Source of the DNA: Arthrobacter glacialis
Lineage (GTDB): Bacteria > Actinomycetota > Actinomycetes > Actinomycetales > Micrococcaceae
Assembly (NCBI RefSeq): GCF_002909445.1
Contig: NZ_PPXC01000009.1
Span: 1 to 64,000, forward strand
Direction of reading: 5' to 3'
Length of the DNA stretch: 64,000 nucleotides
Positions 1-7,576 of this stretch are shown piece by piece. The notes beneath the pieces are model-generated. The model did no database searches. It was not told the origin of the DNA and saw nothing but the letters and a program-made list of their open reading frames with translations. Numbering within the stretch: position 1 is the first letter of the stretch; each line of letters starts with the position of its first letter. The position numbers were made by a program, and so were the translations under genes.

Positions 1-431
1 ATTGATCACCCTCCATGATGGTTGGTGGCCCTGTTTTCAATTGGCAGCCGTGGCCCTATTTTCGGTTGGCGTTAACACCTGGCACCAGGATCGCATGGTG
101 GGCCGCGCGCGCGGAGCGGTTGCCGCGGCAGGAGCATACCGTTTTTCAAGTCCAACCAAGCCCCTTGGGAACTGCGTTCGGGTATCGCTCCGCCCGACCG
201 CAGCACTTGAATATGAACGGGACCGGTTTCTCAGGCCGGTCTCTGGCAGCGGATATGATCAAAGCATGATCGGACCCGCAAATGCTTTCGGCCCCATGCT
301 TGAAGTGAAGACGTGGGTGGGACTCATCCCCTGCCCTCCGTTATTCCGGTGAGGTTTCCGGTTATGGGCCCAGCAACCGACCGGTGTGTTGGCTCCGGAG
401 AACGTGGATTGCTTTGTTGTAGCCTTGACCG
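1..431. other. No recognisable gene
   Basis: No open frame here resembles a protein family I recognise. The longer frames on both strands are low-information GC-rich translations without a convincing ribosome binding site. It may be the remainder of a degraded gene, since the next three loci are all damaged, but nothing in the sequence identifies it. Confidence 0.5.
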
Positions 432-974
432 ATGAATATTGAAGTGGTGCCCTATTCGTCAGACTGGGCAAAGCAATTCCATGACCTTGCTTACGACCTT
501 CGGTCATGGCTTCAAAGTGTGCCAGTGATCGCGATCGAGCATGTCGGTTCTACTGCGGTTCCGGGGCTTTTTGCGAAGCCGATCCTCGATGTCGACATTA
601 TTGTGCGTCGCAAGTATGTGAATGCCGCGATCACCGCACTTACAGCAGCCGGCTAGACCCACCAGGGAGACCTGGGTGTGACCGACCGTGAGGCATTCAT
701 CGCACCCGATAAGAACCCAGCTCGCCACGTGTATGTCTGCGTCGAGAACACCTTGCACGTTCGTAACCATCTGGCAGTGCGCAACACACTCCGCCAGGGT
801 TCTGATCTCCGAAACCGCTATGAACAAGTGAAGAGGCAACTCGCGAGCGATACGGAAATAGTCATGTCGCGCTGCGTAGCAGGGACGTCCGAAGTGCTTC
901 AGGACGTGCTGGCGGCCTCGGACCTCACGGCTGAGGAGAAGCAGCAGATCTACGACTTGAACAATCCACCCTAA
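432..974 (+). pseudogene. GrpB-family (UPF0157) protein, amber-interrupted
   Basis: The first 74 codons encode a typical GrpB/UPF0157 nucleotidyltransferase-like start: VPYSSDWAKQF, then IEHVGSTAVPGLFAKPILDVDI, which holds the GSTAVPGL and KPxxDVDI signatures. Translation meets TAG at 654-656. The same frame then continues without any shift as THQGDLGVTDREAF and on to a normal family C-terminus, RNTLRQGSDLRNRYEQVK, ending at 974. Family members usually have Tyr in a GY pair at the stop position, so one substitution (TAC or TAT to TAG) explains the break. The restored length of about 180 residues is normal. I see no frameshift. Either this is a recent pseudogene or the stop is read through; the decayed neighbours favour a pseudogene. 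The biochemical role of the family is poorly defined. Confidence 0.85.
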
Positions 975-1124
975 GACTTGTGCGTCAGTGGTGGCAATTG
1001 AATGGGACACGTCGAGCAAGTGAGCCCGTCCCGCAGAGCGTTCCCCTGCGAACACTGAACCGTGGCGCCGGTCCCCCTCTGCCACGGTCGAGTAAACACA
1101 TCCACGGAAGTGCAAGTGAACTGA

Positions 1125-1217
1125 CTAGTCTCGACTTTTCTTTTTCGCGAAGAAGCCCGCGCCAATCAATCCGATTGTCACGATTACGCCGATCATAATG
1201 AAGTCGGAACTTTCCAT
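1125..1217 (-). CDS. Possible 30-residue single-span membrane peptide
   Basis: A 31-codon frame on the minus strand starts ATG at 1217 and ends TAG at 1125. It begins MESSDFIMIGVIVTIGLIG, continues with a short hydrophobic stretch and ends in a basic tail (KKKSRD). This is one predicted membrane span of about 18 residues with a positively charged cytoplasmic end. A GGGGGTG stretch lies about 7 bases before the ATG and can serve as a Shine-Dalgarno sequence. It lies 34 bases beyond the stop of the truncated sensor kinase on the same strand, so both could share a transcript. I recognise no family. The compact layout, RBS and hydrophobic-basic pattern favour a real small protein, but chance cannot be excluded at this size. 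Confidence 0.45.
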   Translation of the reverse strand: MESSDFIMIGVIVTIGLIGAGFFAKKKSRD

Positions 1218-1251
1218 TTCGTCACCCCCATCGGTCCTTGGTCTTGTTGTA

Positions 1252-1938
1252 CTACAGCGAAGCGCTGCGGATGGCGGTCAGAGCCTCCCGCGCCCTCTCG
1301 GGTTTGGTCTCCAACGAGGAGGACGCAACGCCCGCGCTGAGACTGATCACCGATATCTGGTGGGCCACCACATCGTGGAGGTCCCTTGCGATGCGGACCC
1401 GCTCCTCAGCCACACGCCGTCGTGCCTCCTCCCGACCCTGCTCGGCACGCTCCGCCCGCTCGGTCAACGCCGTGATGCACTCCCGCCGCGACCTGGCTGC
1501 ATCACCCAGCGCCCCCGCAAGGACAATGAACATGACGAACTGCAGTGCACGCGAATCGAACAGCTCCCCGCCAAGCGGAACCGCGTTCACCACGAACACC
1601 ACCAGAACAGCCGCCGCAACACACGGGATGCCAACCATCCGGCGTCGACGGTCAGCCACCGAGAATGCAGTGATTGCGACAGCCAGCAGCGAGCTCGGTG
1701 ACAAAACACCCGTGAAGGCAACGGCCACGTTGCAGACCAAGCTCACCCCGAGCGCGGCGATTGGCCAGCGGCGACGCAGCGGCATCACCGCTGCCGGCAG
1801 AAGCGCCGCCACCAGCAGCAGCCCACGGACGCGGAAAAGTTCATCGGGGAAGGGGAACACGCCAACGATCACAACGGCGGCGATGGCCAGGAAATCGCTC
1901 CCGCGGGCCGCGAATGGTGGGGGAGGAGGTGGCTGCAC
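1252..1938 (-). pseudogene. NarL-type sensor histidine kinase, truncated before the ATPase domain
   Basis: From a GTG at 1938, with GGGGAG about 11 bases upstream, the frame encodes 228 residues. A longer ATG at 2079 is possible but adds only low-complexity sequence. The order is a proline run, four to five hydrophobic segments, a coiled-coil-like stretch (ALTERAERAEQGREEARRR) and a HisKA_3 box, VRIARDLHDVVAHQISVIS, with the phospho-acceptor His in DLHDVVAH. It stops at IRSASL, right after the dimerisation helices. The N, G1 and G2 boxes of HATPase_c are absent, and I find no trace of them downstream. No response regulator is adjacent. A kinase without an ATPase cannot autophosphorylate, so this is most likely a 3'-truncated remnant. 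Confidence 0.75.
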
Positions 1939-2102
1939 ACTTCCAGTTTCTCCCCTTCCGCGCTGCAGCGGCTCAGCCCAAAGGACGATATGCGCGTACC
2001 GCGAACGCGGTACAAAGGTGTCCCCGTGGGGGTGACGCGCCGGGAGCCGCCGACTAGAAGACTCAATGGCAGGGCGCACCGTGGGCCATTGGAAGGGTAG
2101 CC

Positions 2103-2774
2103 ATGAAGAAGCATCTCAAGAGAATCCTGGTATCGGCAGCGGCTGTGGGTGCCGTGCTGGCAGTCGGGTTGACCACCACGTCAGTGGTCAATGGTGTTGC
2201 GAGTGAGTCCGAGAGTCACCGGATTGAGCAGTACGGGCAAAAGGTGGAGGTCGACGGCGGCGCCATGAACGTTTTGATTGCCGGGGCAGGCCCGGCGGAC
2301 ATTGTCCTGCTCCCGGGATTCGGCACAGCCTCCCCGGTCCTGGACTTCGAACCGCTGGTCACCGACCTGGCCAAGGATCACCGGGTGATTGTGGTTGAAC
2401 CCTTTGGCTACGGACTCAGCGACGGCTACAACGATTCCGTATACGCCGAGCACGCACGTGAGCAGATCAGCCTGCTCAGCAACAAGAACTCCCTCACACC
2501 CACCTATCTCAACGAAATGGCGCACATTCGCACCAACTTCGAAAGCGCACGTGGCACGAGCTTCCCCGCGGACTTGCCGCTGCTCTTGTTCGTTGAATCT
2601 GACAATGCGAAGAACCCGGACTGGCTGGGTCTGCACCAGCGGCAGGCCTCGAGTGTCGCGGACGGGACAGTGATTCCGGTCCTCGACGAGCACTACCTTC
2701 ATCATTCCCATACTGGCGAGATTGCCGATGAATTCCGGTCGTGGGAGGGCGATCGCACCCCAATAAGTAGCTGA
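2103..2774 (+). pseudogene. Alpha/beta hydrolase, exported, with internal in-frame deletion
   Basis: The protein starts with a signal-peptide-like segment (MKKHLKRILVSAAAVGAVLAVG) and the early part of an alpha/beta hydrolase: IVLLPGFGTASP (oxyanion HG-like loop) and HRVIVVEPFGYGLSDG (strand 4 region). From about base 2427 it jumps to YNDSVYAEHAREQISLLSN, which belongs near residue 200 of intact relatives, and then ends normally with EHYLHHSHTGEIADE, which carries the catalytic His region. The segment between, holding the GHSxxG nucleophile elbow and the following strands (roughly 110 residues), is missing although the frame is kept. At 223 residues it is about 100 shorter than expected. Catalysis is implausible, so I call it an in-frame deletion pseudogene. 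Confidence 0.75.
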
Positions 2775-2789
2775 AGGACACACCCGTCG

Positions 2790-2834
2790 GGCGGCTGGGT
2801 GCGCCCACCTTGACGGTGACCGCACCCAGCCGCC
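2790..2834. terminator. Hairpin between convergent genes
   Basis: GGCGGCTGGGTGCG at 2790-2803 pairs perfectly with CGCACCCAGCCGCC at 2821-2834, giving a 14-bp stem with a 17-base loop. It sits between the convergent hydrolase remnant and the DHA2 transporter. There is no T-tract on either side, so it would be an atypical bidirectional terminator. Confidence 0.6.
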
Positions 2835-2851
2835 GCAGTTAGCGAGCGGCG

Positions 2852-4288
2852 TTATCGGGCGCTGGCCGTTTCCTTTTCGGCCACCGGGGCACGCTTGGGT
2901 CCGTGCAGGGTCATCGCGGCCAGCAATGCTCCGGCCAGGGCGATCACGGCTGCGCCGATGAATGCTGAGGAGAAGCCGGTGGTCAACGCTGGGAGGTTTC
3001 CGAGGTCGGAGGCGCCATTGGCGGCTGCAATTGCTGTCATCGCTGCCAAGCCAAGTGCGGACCCTACCTGGTAGCTGGTGTTGACCAGACCCGAAGCCAG
3101 GCCGCCTTCTTGCGGTGGGGCGCTGGAGATCGCCGTGCCCAGGGTGGGGATGAATGCCAAGGACATTCCCAGTGCGGCCAGAAGCGATGCAGGGAGCACA
3201 TCCACCCAGAAGGTGCCGTCCACGCGAATAAATGACAACCAGAGCAGGCCGCCTGAGAGAGCTAGCAGACCGCTCACCGTCATGGTCTTGGGCCCGAACT
3301 TCGCGGTGAGTCGCGGTGCGAAAACGATCATGGTGATCATGGTGAACGCCGTCATGGGCAGTAGTGCGGCGCCGCTGGGGAATGCCGAGTAGCCCAGGAC
3401 TTGCTGCAGGTACAGATTCAGGAAGAACCACATGGGGATCCAGGCGGCGGCAAGCAGCAACTGGGCCAGGTTGGCCGCGGCCAGATTCGGGATGCGGAAG
3501 ATGGAAAGCCGCATCAGCGGCTCCTTCCGGAGGGCCTGAACCAGCACGAACAGTGCAAGCAAAACCACGGCCGCGACGAGTGTTCCCCAGGTTTCCACAC
3601 TGGTCCAACCCACCTCGGGTGCCCTGACAATGGCGAAGACGCCCACGGCAAGTCCGGCCGTGACAAGGAGTGCGCCGGCGATGTCGATGGAGCCGCGAAT
3701 CCGCGGCCCGTCTGCCGGGAGCGCCCTGGCCACGAGCGCAAGGACCAACAGTGCGAGCGGGATGTTAATGAAGAAGACCCACGGCCATGACATGTACTCG
3801 GTGATGACGCCGCCGAGGAACACCCCTGCCGTTCCGCCTGCCGGCGCGGCGGCACCGTAGAGGGCCAACGCACCGCCCAGTTCCTTGGGGCTCGATCCAA
3901 ACGTCTTCATGAGTAGGGTGAGCGCAGCAGGTGCGATCAGTGCCGCGCCAACTCCCTGCACGCCGCGCCCGATCAACTCGAACGCCACGTTCCCGGCAAA
4001 CCCTGCCACGGCGGAACCGGCGAGTAAGACTACCCAACCAGTGGCGAACATCCGCCGGGCGCCGAAGACATCACCCAGCCGCCCGCCCAGAAGCAGCAGC
4101 CCGCCGAAGGTAATGACATAGGCGTTGAAAACCCAAGAGAGGTTCTCGGGGCCAAAACCCAGGTCCTCCTGCATACGGGGCAACGCGACCCCCACGATGG
4201 AGGTGTCCATGATGACGACGAATTGCGCGAGTGCAATGAGCAAGAGCGCAAGCCGCTTCTTCCCCCGACTCGGTGTTGATTGAGACAT
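2852..4288 (-). CDS. MFS drug exporter, DHA2 (EmrB/QacA) family, 14 TMS
   Basis: The 478-residue integral membrane protein matches the 14-span DHA2 group of proton-driven multidrug exporters. Motif C-like and motif A features are visible: VIMDTSIVGVALPRMQEDLGF in TM1, GGRLGDVFGARRMF in the loop 2-3, and GAALIAPAALTLL further on. I chose ATG 4288 because AGGGA lies 9 bases upstream; an upstream ATG at 4324 would add 12 residues without a better RBS. The promoter region carries two CsoR-type palindromes (4341-4391), suggesting metal- or sulfur-related control. The TetR gene upstream on the same strand is closer to the agmatine operon and need not control this gene. The substrate cannot be told from sequence. 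Confidence 0.85.
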   Translation of the reverse strand: MSQSTPSRGKKRLALLLIALAQFVVIMDTSIVGVALPRMQEDLGFGPENLSWVFNAYVITFGGLLLLGGRLGDVFGARRMFATGWVVLLAGSAVAGFAGNVAFELIGRGVQGVGAALIAPAALTLLMKTFGSSPKELGGALALYGAAAPAGGTAGVFLGGVITEYMSWPWVFFINIPLALLVLALVARALPADGPRIRGSIDIAGALLVTAGLAVGVFAIVRAPEVGWTSVETWGTLVAAVVLLALFVLVQALRKEPLMRLSIFRIPNLAAANLAQLLLAAAWIPMWFFLNLYLQQVLGYSAFPSGAALLPMTAFTMITMIVFAPRLTAKFGPKTMTVSGLLALSGGLLWLSFIRVDGTFWVDVLPASLLAALGMSLAFIPTLGTAISSAPPQEGGLASGLVNTSYQVGSALGLAAMTAIAAANGASDLGNLPALTTGFSSAFIGAAVIALAGALLAAMTLHGPKRAPVAEKETASAR

Positions 4289-4340
4289 GCTCTGGTTCCC
4301 TTCAATTGCGCCATTGTTGGCCATTCCACAACACTGATGA

Positions 4341-4391
4341 ATACCCTATGGGGGTATGGAAATCAGTCTAATTGGATACCATACGGGGGTA
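4341..4391. promoter_or_regulatory. Two CsoR/RcnR-type operator-like boxes
   Basis: TACCCTATGGGGGTA at 4342-4356 sits inside a perfect ATACCC-N5-GGGTAT palindrome (4341-4357). TACCATACGGGGGTA at 4377-4391 matches it at 13 of 15 positions. The boxes start 35 bases apart, in the region upstream of the exporter. The C-tract/G-tract layout flanked by TA is characteristic of operators bound by CsoR-family repressors (copper, persulfide, formaldehyde or nickel sensors). No CsoR gene is in the window. Confidence 0.55.
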
Positions 4392-4397
4392 GGGTAT

Positions 4398-4694
4398 TTA
4401 ATGCAAGCGCAGCCAAGTGCGCCATCGAAGTTCGATGGGCTGACAATGGGGAGGAGTGTGGGGTTGAGCCTGGTTGCGGAATTGCCTGAAAGGAGCCCTA
4501 TTTAGGGGCCGGGGCAGCATTTCGGAGTTGCTGTTTTAGGCCGGTTTCAGCGGGCCGGGGCAGCATTAAGTGGTCAGGCGGACTGGGTGCGGATGCGCGC
4601 CAGATGCGCAGCAGAAGCGGCCGGACAATACTGATCATTGCGGCCGGCGCGGCCGGACAGCATTAATCGGCACCGCAGTCATGGCACTATGCCG
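4398..4694. other. Intergenic with degenerate direct repeats
   Basis: No gene is recognised. GGGCCGGGGCAGCATT occurs exactly twice (4506-4521 and 4552-4567). Two more divergent copies follow: GGCCGGACAATACTGATC near 4619-4636 and GGCCGGACAGCATTAATCGG at 4651-4670. The copies are spaced about 46 to 65 bases apart. They look like relics of a repeat element or IS ends, but no transposase remains. Confidence 0.45.
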
Positions 4695-5318
4695 TTAGCG
4701 GGACCGCTCGATCGCGGCCAGCTGCTGGGCCAGCCCGTTCATCACTATCTGCAACCCATATTCGAAGGCTTCATCCGCCCGCTGTTGCGTGCCCTGTGGC
4801 GGCGTCGCGAGGGCGGCCGCCAAGGCGGGCTCGGCATGGTCGCCCGGCGTCCACACCACTTCCGGTGCGGCAACGTCCAATGCTGAGCCGAGCACGAAGC
4901 TGTCCAGGGTGGTGATGGCTTTCAGTACTTCTGCCGGATCAAATCCGGCCTCCGTGAGTACGTCAGCCAGGAGGTTGTACATCCGTGTGGTGGCGGGGTG
5001 GGAGACCGGGTATGCGGTCAGCAGCGGAATGAGCCGGGGGTGGCGGGCGTAGCTGTTGCGGTACTGCCGGCAGGTCTCGCTGATGGTTGCGTACCAGTCG
5101 GAATCGTGGTGGGGCAGGCGAATGTGATCGGAGGCCAATCCGCGCATGAGTTCGACGATTTCCGTCCGCCCGGAAACGTGGTTGTACAGCGAGGACGGCC
5201 GGACTCCCAGCTTTGCGGCCAACGCGGGGATGGTGAACTCCCCGCTGTGGTCCACCAGCTCCAGGGCGCCCTTGGCGATTCGGTCCACGGATAACAGCGG
5301 CGTCAACGGGCGGGCCAT
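4695..5318 (-). CDS. TetR/AcrR-family repressor of the agmatine operon
   Basis: The 207-residue protein has an N-terminal helix-turn-helix (about residues 8-55; FTIPALAAKLGVRPSSLYNHV with the recognition helix SSLYNHV) and an all-helical ligand domain typical of TetR_C proteins. ATG 5318 is chosen because AAGGAG lies 5 bases upstream; a longer frame to 5432 would run through the operator-containing promoter region. It is divergent from aguB with 182 bases between, and a perfect 19-bp palindrome at 5436-5454 lies in the gap. Divergent TetR genes usually repress both sides, so an inducer such as agmatine or putrescine is plausible but not shown. Confidence 0.85.
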   Translation of the reverse strand: MARPLTPLLSVDRIAKGALELVDHSGEFTIPALAAKLGVRPSSLYNHVSGRTEIVELMRGLASDHIRLPHHDSDWYATISETCRQYRNSYARHPRLIPLLTAYPVSHPATTRMYNLLADVLTEAGFDPAEVLKAITTLDSFVLGSALDVAAPEVVWTPGDHAEPALAAALATPPQGTQQRADEAFEYGLQIVMNGLAQQLAAIERSR

Positions 5319-5435
5319 GGCTCTCCTTGGGTAGGTGCCGAGTGGACGGCAGTTGGTTGCCGCTCGGGTTCTTACCGTTGAATCTACCAATTCCCGAGCC
5401 GGGATCTTGCATCCTGTCGCCATTGGCCCCATACT

Positions 5436-5454
5436 AAACGAATGCCATTCGTTT
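5436..5454. promoter_or_regulatory. TetR operator, perfect palindrome
   Basis: AAACGAATGCCATTCGTTT has two perfect 8-bp arms around a GCC centre. It lies 47 bases before the aguB start and 118 bases before the divergent TetR start, the usual place for an operator that controls both promoters. Confidence 0.7.
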
Positions 5455-5500
5455 TACGTGATCCAAATCTCATTTCCCCCAATCCCGCAGGAGCGCCAGC

Positions 5501-6493
5501 ATGATCGAAATAACCGCACTTGTTCCGCCACCCTCGTTCGCCCGAGTCGATGAACCCCGTCGCCTCCCGCTGCGTGTGGGCGTTGTGCAGCACCGATGGC
5601 AAGCCGATGCCGCTGCGCTGCGCGCCGAGCTGTCCCAGGGAATTGCCCGCGCCGCCGGGCACGGCGCGGCCATTGTGTTCCTGCCCGAGCTCACCTTGTC
5701 CCGCTACCCTGCAGATGCCATTCCGACGTCGGCGCCCGGTGCCGCCGCGGAGGACCTGTCCACCGGACCCACCTTTACCTTCGCGGCGGAAGCGGCACAG
5801 GCGAACGGCGTCCACGTGCATGCATCGCTCTATGAAAAGGCCGACGCGGGCGACGGGCTGGGATTCAACACCGCCATCCTGGTTTCCCCCGCCGGGGAGC
5901 TCGTCGGCCGAACCCGGAAACTGCACATCCCGGTCACCGAGGGCTACTACGAGGACAAGTACTTCCGCGGCGGCGACGGCGAGGCACCCTACCCGGTCTA
6001 CACCCTCAAGGACCTCGACGGCGTCCGCTTGGGCATGCCCACGTGCTGGGATGAATGGTTTCCCGAAGTGGCCCGCCTCTACTCACTGGACGGGGCGGAA
6101 CTGCTCGTCTACCCGACAGCAATTGGCTCAGAACCAGCCCATCCCGACTTTGACACGCAACCGCTGTGGCAGCAGGTCATCGTTGGGAACGGGATCGCCA
6201 ACGGACTGTTCATGGTGGCACCGAACCGCTACGGCGACGAAGGGGCCGTGACCTTCTATGGCTCGTCGTTTATCTCCGACCCGTACGGACGGATCCTCGT
6301 CCAGGCGCCGCGCAACGAGTCCGCCGTCCTGGTGGCGGACCTGGATCTTGACCAGCGCAAAGACTGGCTGGATCTATTCCCCTTCCTTGCCACCCGGCGC
6401 CCCGACACTTACGCCCGCTTGAGTGAACCGGTCAACAGTTTGCAGCCGCACGGCAGCCATGAGAGCCAATTTGCGCACCAGGGGCGGGCATGA
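5501..6493 (+). CDS. aguB: N-carbamoylputrescine amidohydrolase
   Basis: This nitrilase-superfamily enzyme hydrolyses N-carbamoylputrescine to putrescine, CO2 and ammonia, the last step of the arginine decarboxylase/agmatine route. The catalytic triad is visible: Glu63 in FLPELTLSRY, Lys140 in TRKLHIP and Cys182 in PTCWDEWFPE. The stretch KLHIPVTEGYYEDKYFRGGD is typical of the AguB subgroup rather than beta-alanine synthases. The start ATG has AGGAG 8 bases upstream. The gene overlaps aguA by ATGA, so the two are translationally coupled and make the pathway complete. At 330 residues it is about 30 longer than many homologues, with extra residues at both ends. Confidence 0.9.
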   Translation: MIEITALVPPPSFARVDEPRRLPLRVGVVQHRWQADAAALRAELSQGIARAAGHGAAIVFLPELTLSRYPADAIPTSAPGAAAEDLSTGPTFTFAAEAAQANGVHVHASLYEKADAGDGLGFNTAILVSPAGELVGRTRKLHIPVTEGYYEDKYFRGGDGEAPYPVYTLKDLDGVRLGMPTCWDEWFPEVARLYSLDGAELLVYPTAIGSEPAHPDFDTQPLWQQVIVGNGIANGLFMVAPNRYGDEGAVTFYGSSFISDPYGRILVQAPRNESAVLVADLDLDQRKDWLDLFPFLATRRPDTYARLSEPVNSLQPHGSHESQFAHQGRA

Positions 6494-7539
6494 GTTGGCG
6501 GATGCCGGCGGAGACCGAAGCTCAGGAACGCATCTGGATGGCGTTCCCTGTCGACGGCTACACGCTGGGTGAGACGGCGGCTCAAGCCCATGAGGCGCGC
6601 TCAACGTGGGCCGCGGTGGCCCACGCGGCGGCCGAGTTTGAGCCGGTCACCATGGTGGTTGACCCGAGCGCCGCTGCGGTTGCCCGGGAATACCTTTCGG
6701 CAGAGATTCGCATCGTTGAGGCGCCGCTGAACGACGCCTGGATGCGGGACATCGGGCCGACCTTCGTGATCGACGACGGCGGCAACCGGCTCGGCGCCGT
6801 CGACTGGGTCTTCAACGGCTGGGGCCGGCAGAACTGGGCCGCGTGGGACAAGGACACCCTGATCGGAGCCGAAGTGACAGCCGGCGCCGGGGCCATGCCG
6901 GTGCCGTCGAAACTGGTCAACGAGGGCGGCGGCATCCATGTTGACGGCCGAGGCACCGTGCTGGTCACGGAGACCGTCCAGCTTGACCCGTTCCGCAACC
7001 CCGGGACGAGCAAAGCCGAGGTCGAGGCCGAACTGGCCCGGACCCTCGGGGCCAACAACGTGATCTGGCTGCCGCGCGGTCTCACCCGCGACTCCGATAC
7101 CTTCGGCACCCGCGGCCATGTCGACATCGTCGCGACCATTCCTTCCCCCGGCGTTTTGCTGGTCCACCGGCAAACGAACCCGGAACACCCGGACTACACG
7201 ATCTGTGCGGAAATCATTGACCATCTCGCCGGCACCAGGGACTCCGACGGGAATCCGTGGCGAATCGTGGAACTGCCCGCACCCGCAACCCTGCGGGACG
7301 AGGAAGGATTCGTCGATTACAGCTACGTCAACCATCTTGTGGTCAACGGGGGTGTCATAGCGTGCAGTTTCGACGATGTTGCGGACCAGGCGGCGGTGGA
7401 AATCCTCCGCGCATGCTACCCGAACCGCCGGGTCGTCACCGTGGACGCCCGACCACTTTTTGCCCGCGGAGGCGGCATCCACTGCATCAGCCAACAACAA
7501 CCCGCACTGGCTACTGACTCCATTGTCTTTTCGCGGTAA
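6490..7539 (+). CDS. aguA: Agmatine deiminase
   Basis: This member of the guanidino-modifying (pentein) fold converts agmatine to N-carbamoylputrescine and ammonia. Family signatures are all present: NDAWMRDIGPTF near residue 81, NEGGGIHVDG, FGTRGHVDIVA with the catalytic His, and the C-terminal GGGIHCISQQQP with the nucleophilic Cys. The 349-residue length is normal. It starts within the aguB stop (ATGA, 6490-6493) and is followed after 37 bases by a putrescine-importer-like permease. The cell can therefore both make and take up putrescine from this operon, presumably under the divergent TetR repressor. Confidence 0.93.
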   Translation: MSWRMPAETEAQERIWMAFPVDGYTLGETAAQAHEARSTWAAVAHAAAEFEPVTMVVDPSAAAVAREYLSAEIRIVEAPLNDAWMRDIGPTFVIDDGGNRLGAVDWVFNGWGRQNWAAWDKDTLIGAEVTAGAGAMPVPSKLVNEGGGIHVDGRGTVLVTETVQLDPFRNPGTSKAEVEAELARTLGANNVIWLPRGLTRDSDTFGTRGHVDIVATIPSPGVLLVHRQTNPEHPDYTICAEIIDHLAGTRDSDGNPWRIVELPAPATLRDEEGFVDYSYVNHLVVNGGVIACSFDDVADQAAVEILRACYPNRRVVTVDARPLFARGGGIHCISQQQPALATDSIVFSR

Positions 7540-7576
7540 CCCATTCGGCGACCACCTAGCTAAGAAAGGCGACAAG

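Noticed and set aside
1-2774. Mobile element or genomic-island boundary behind the decayed region
   Set aside because: No transposase, integrase, tRNA or direct-repeat att site is visible. The damage alone does not show an insertion.
2181-3608. 475-residue minus-strand protein
   Set aside because: It runs through the hydrolase remnant and the antisense of the DHA2 exporter, with no domain, RBS or sensible composition. It is a shadow of GC-rich codon bias.
4398-4694. Small RNA or riboswitch between the DHA2 exporter and TetR gene
   Set aside because: Repeated GC-rich words are present but I see no conserved aptamer-like folding pattern, and they are better described as degenerate repeats.
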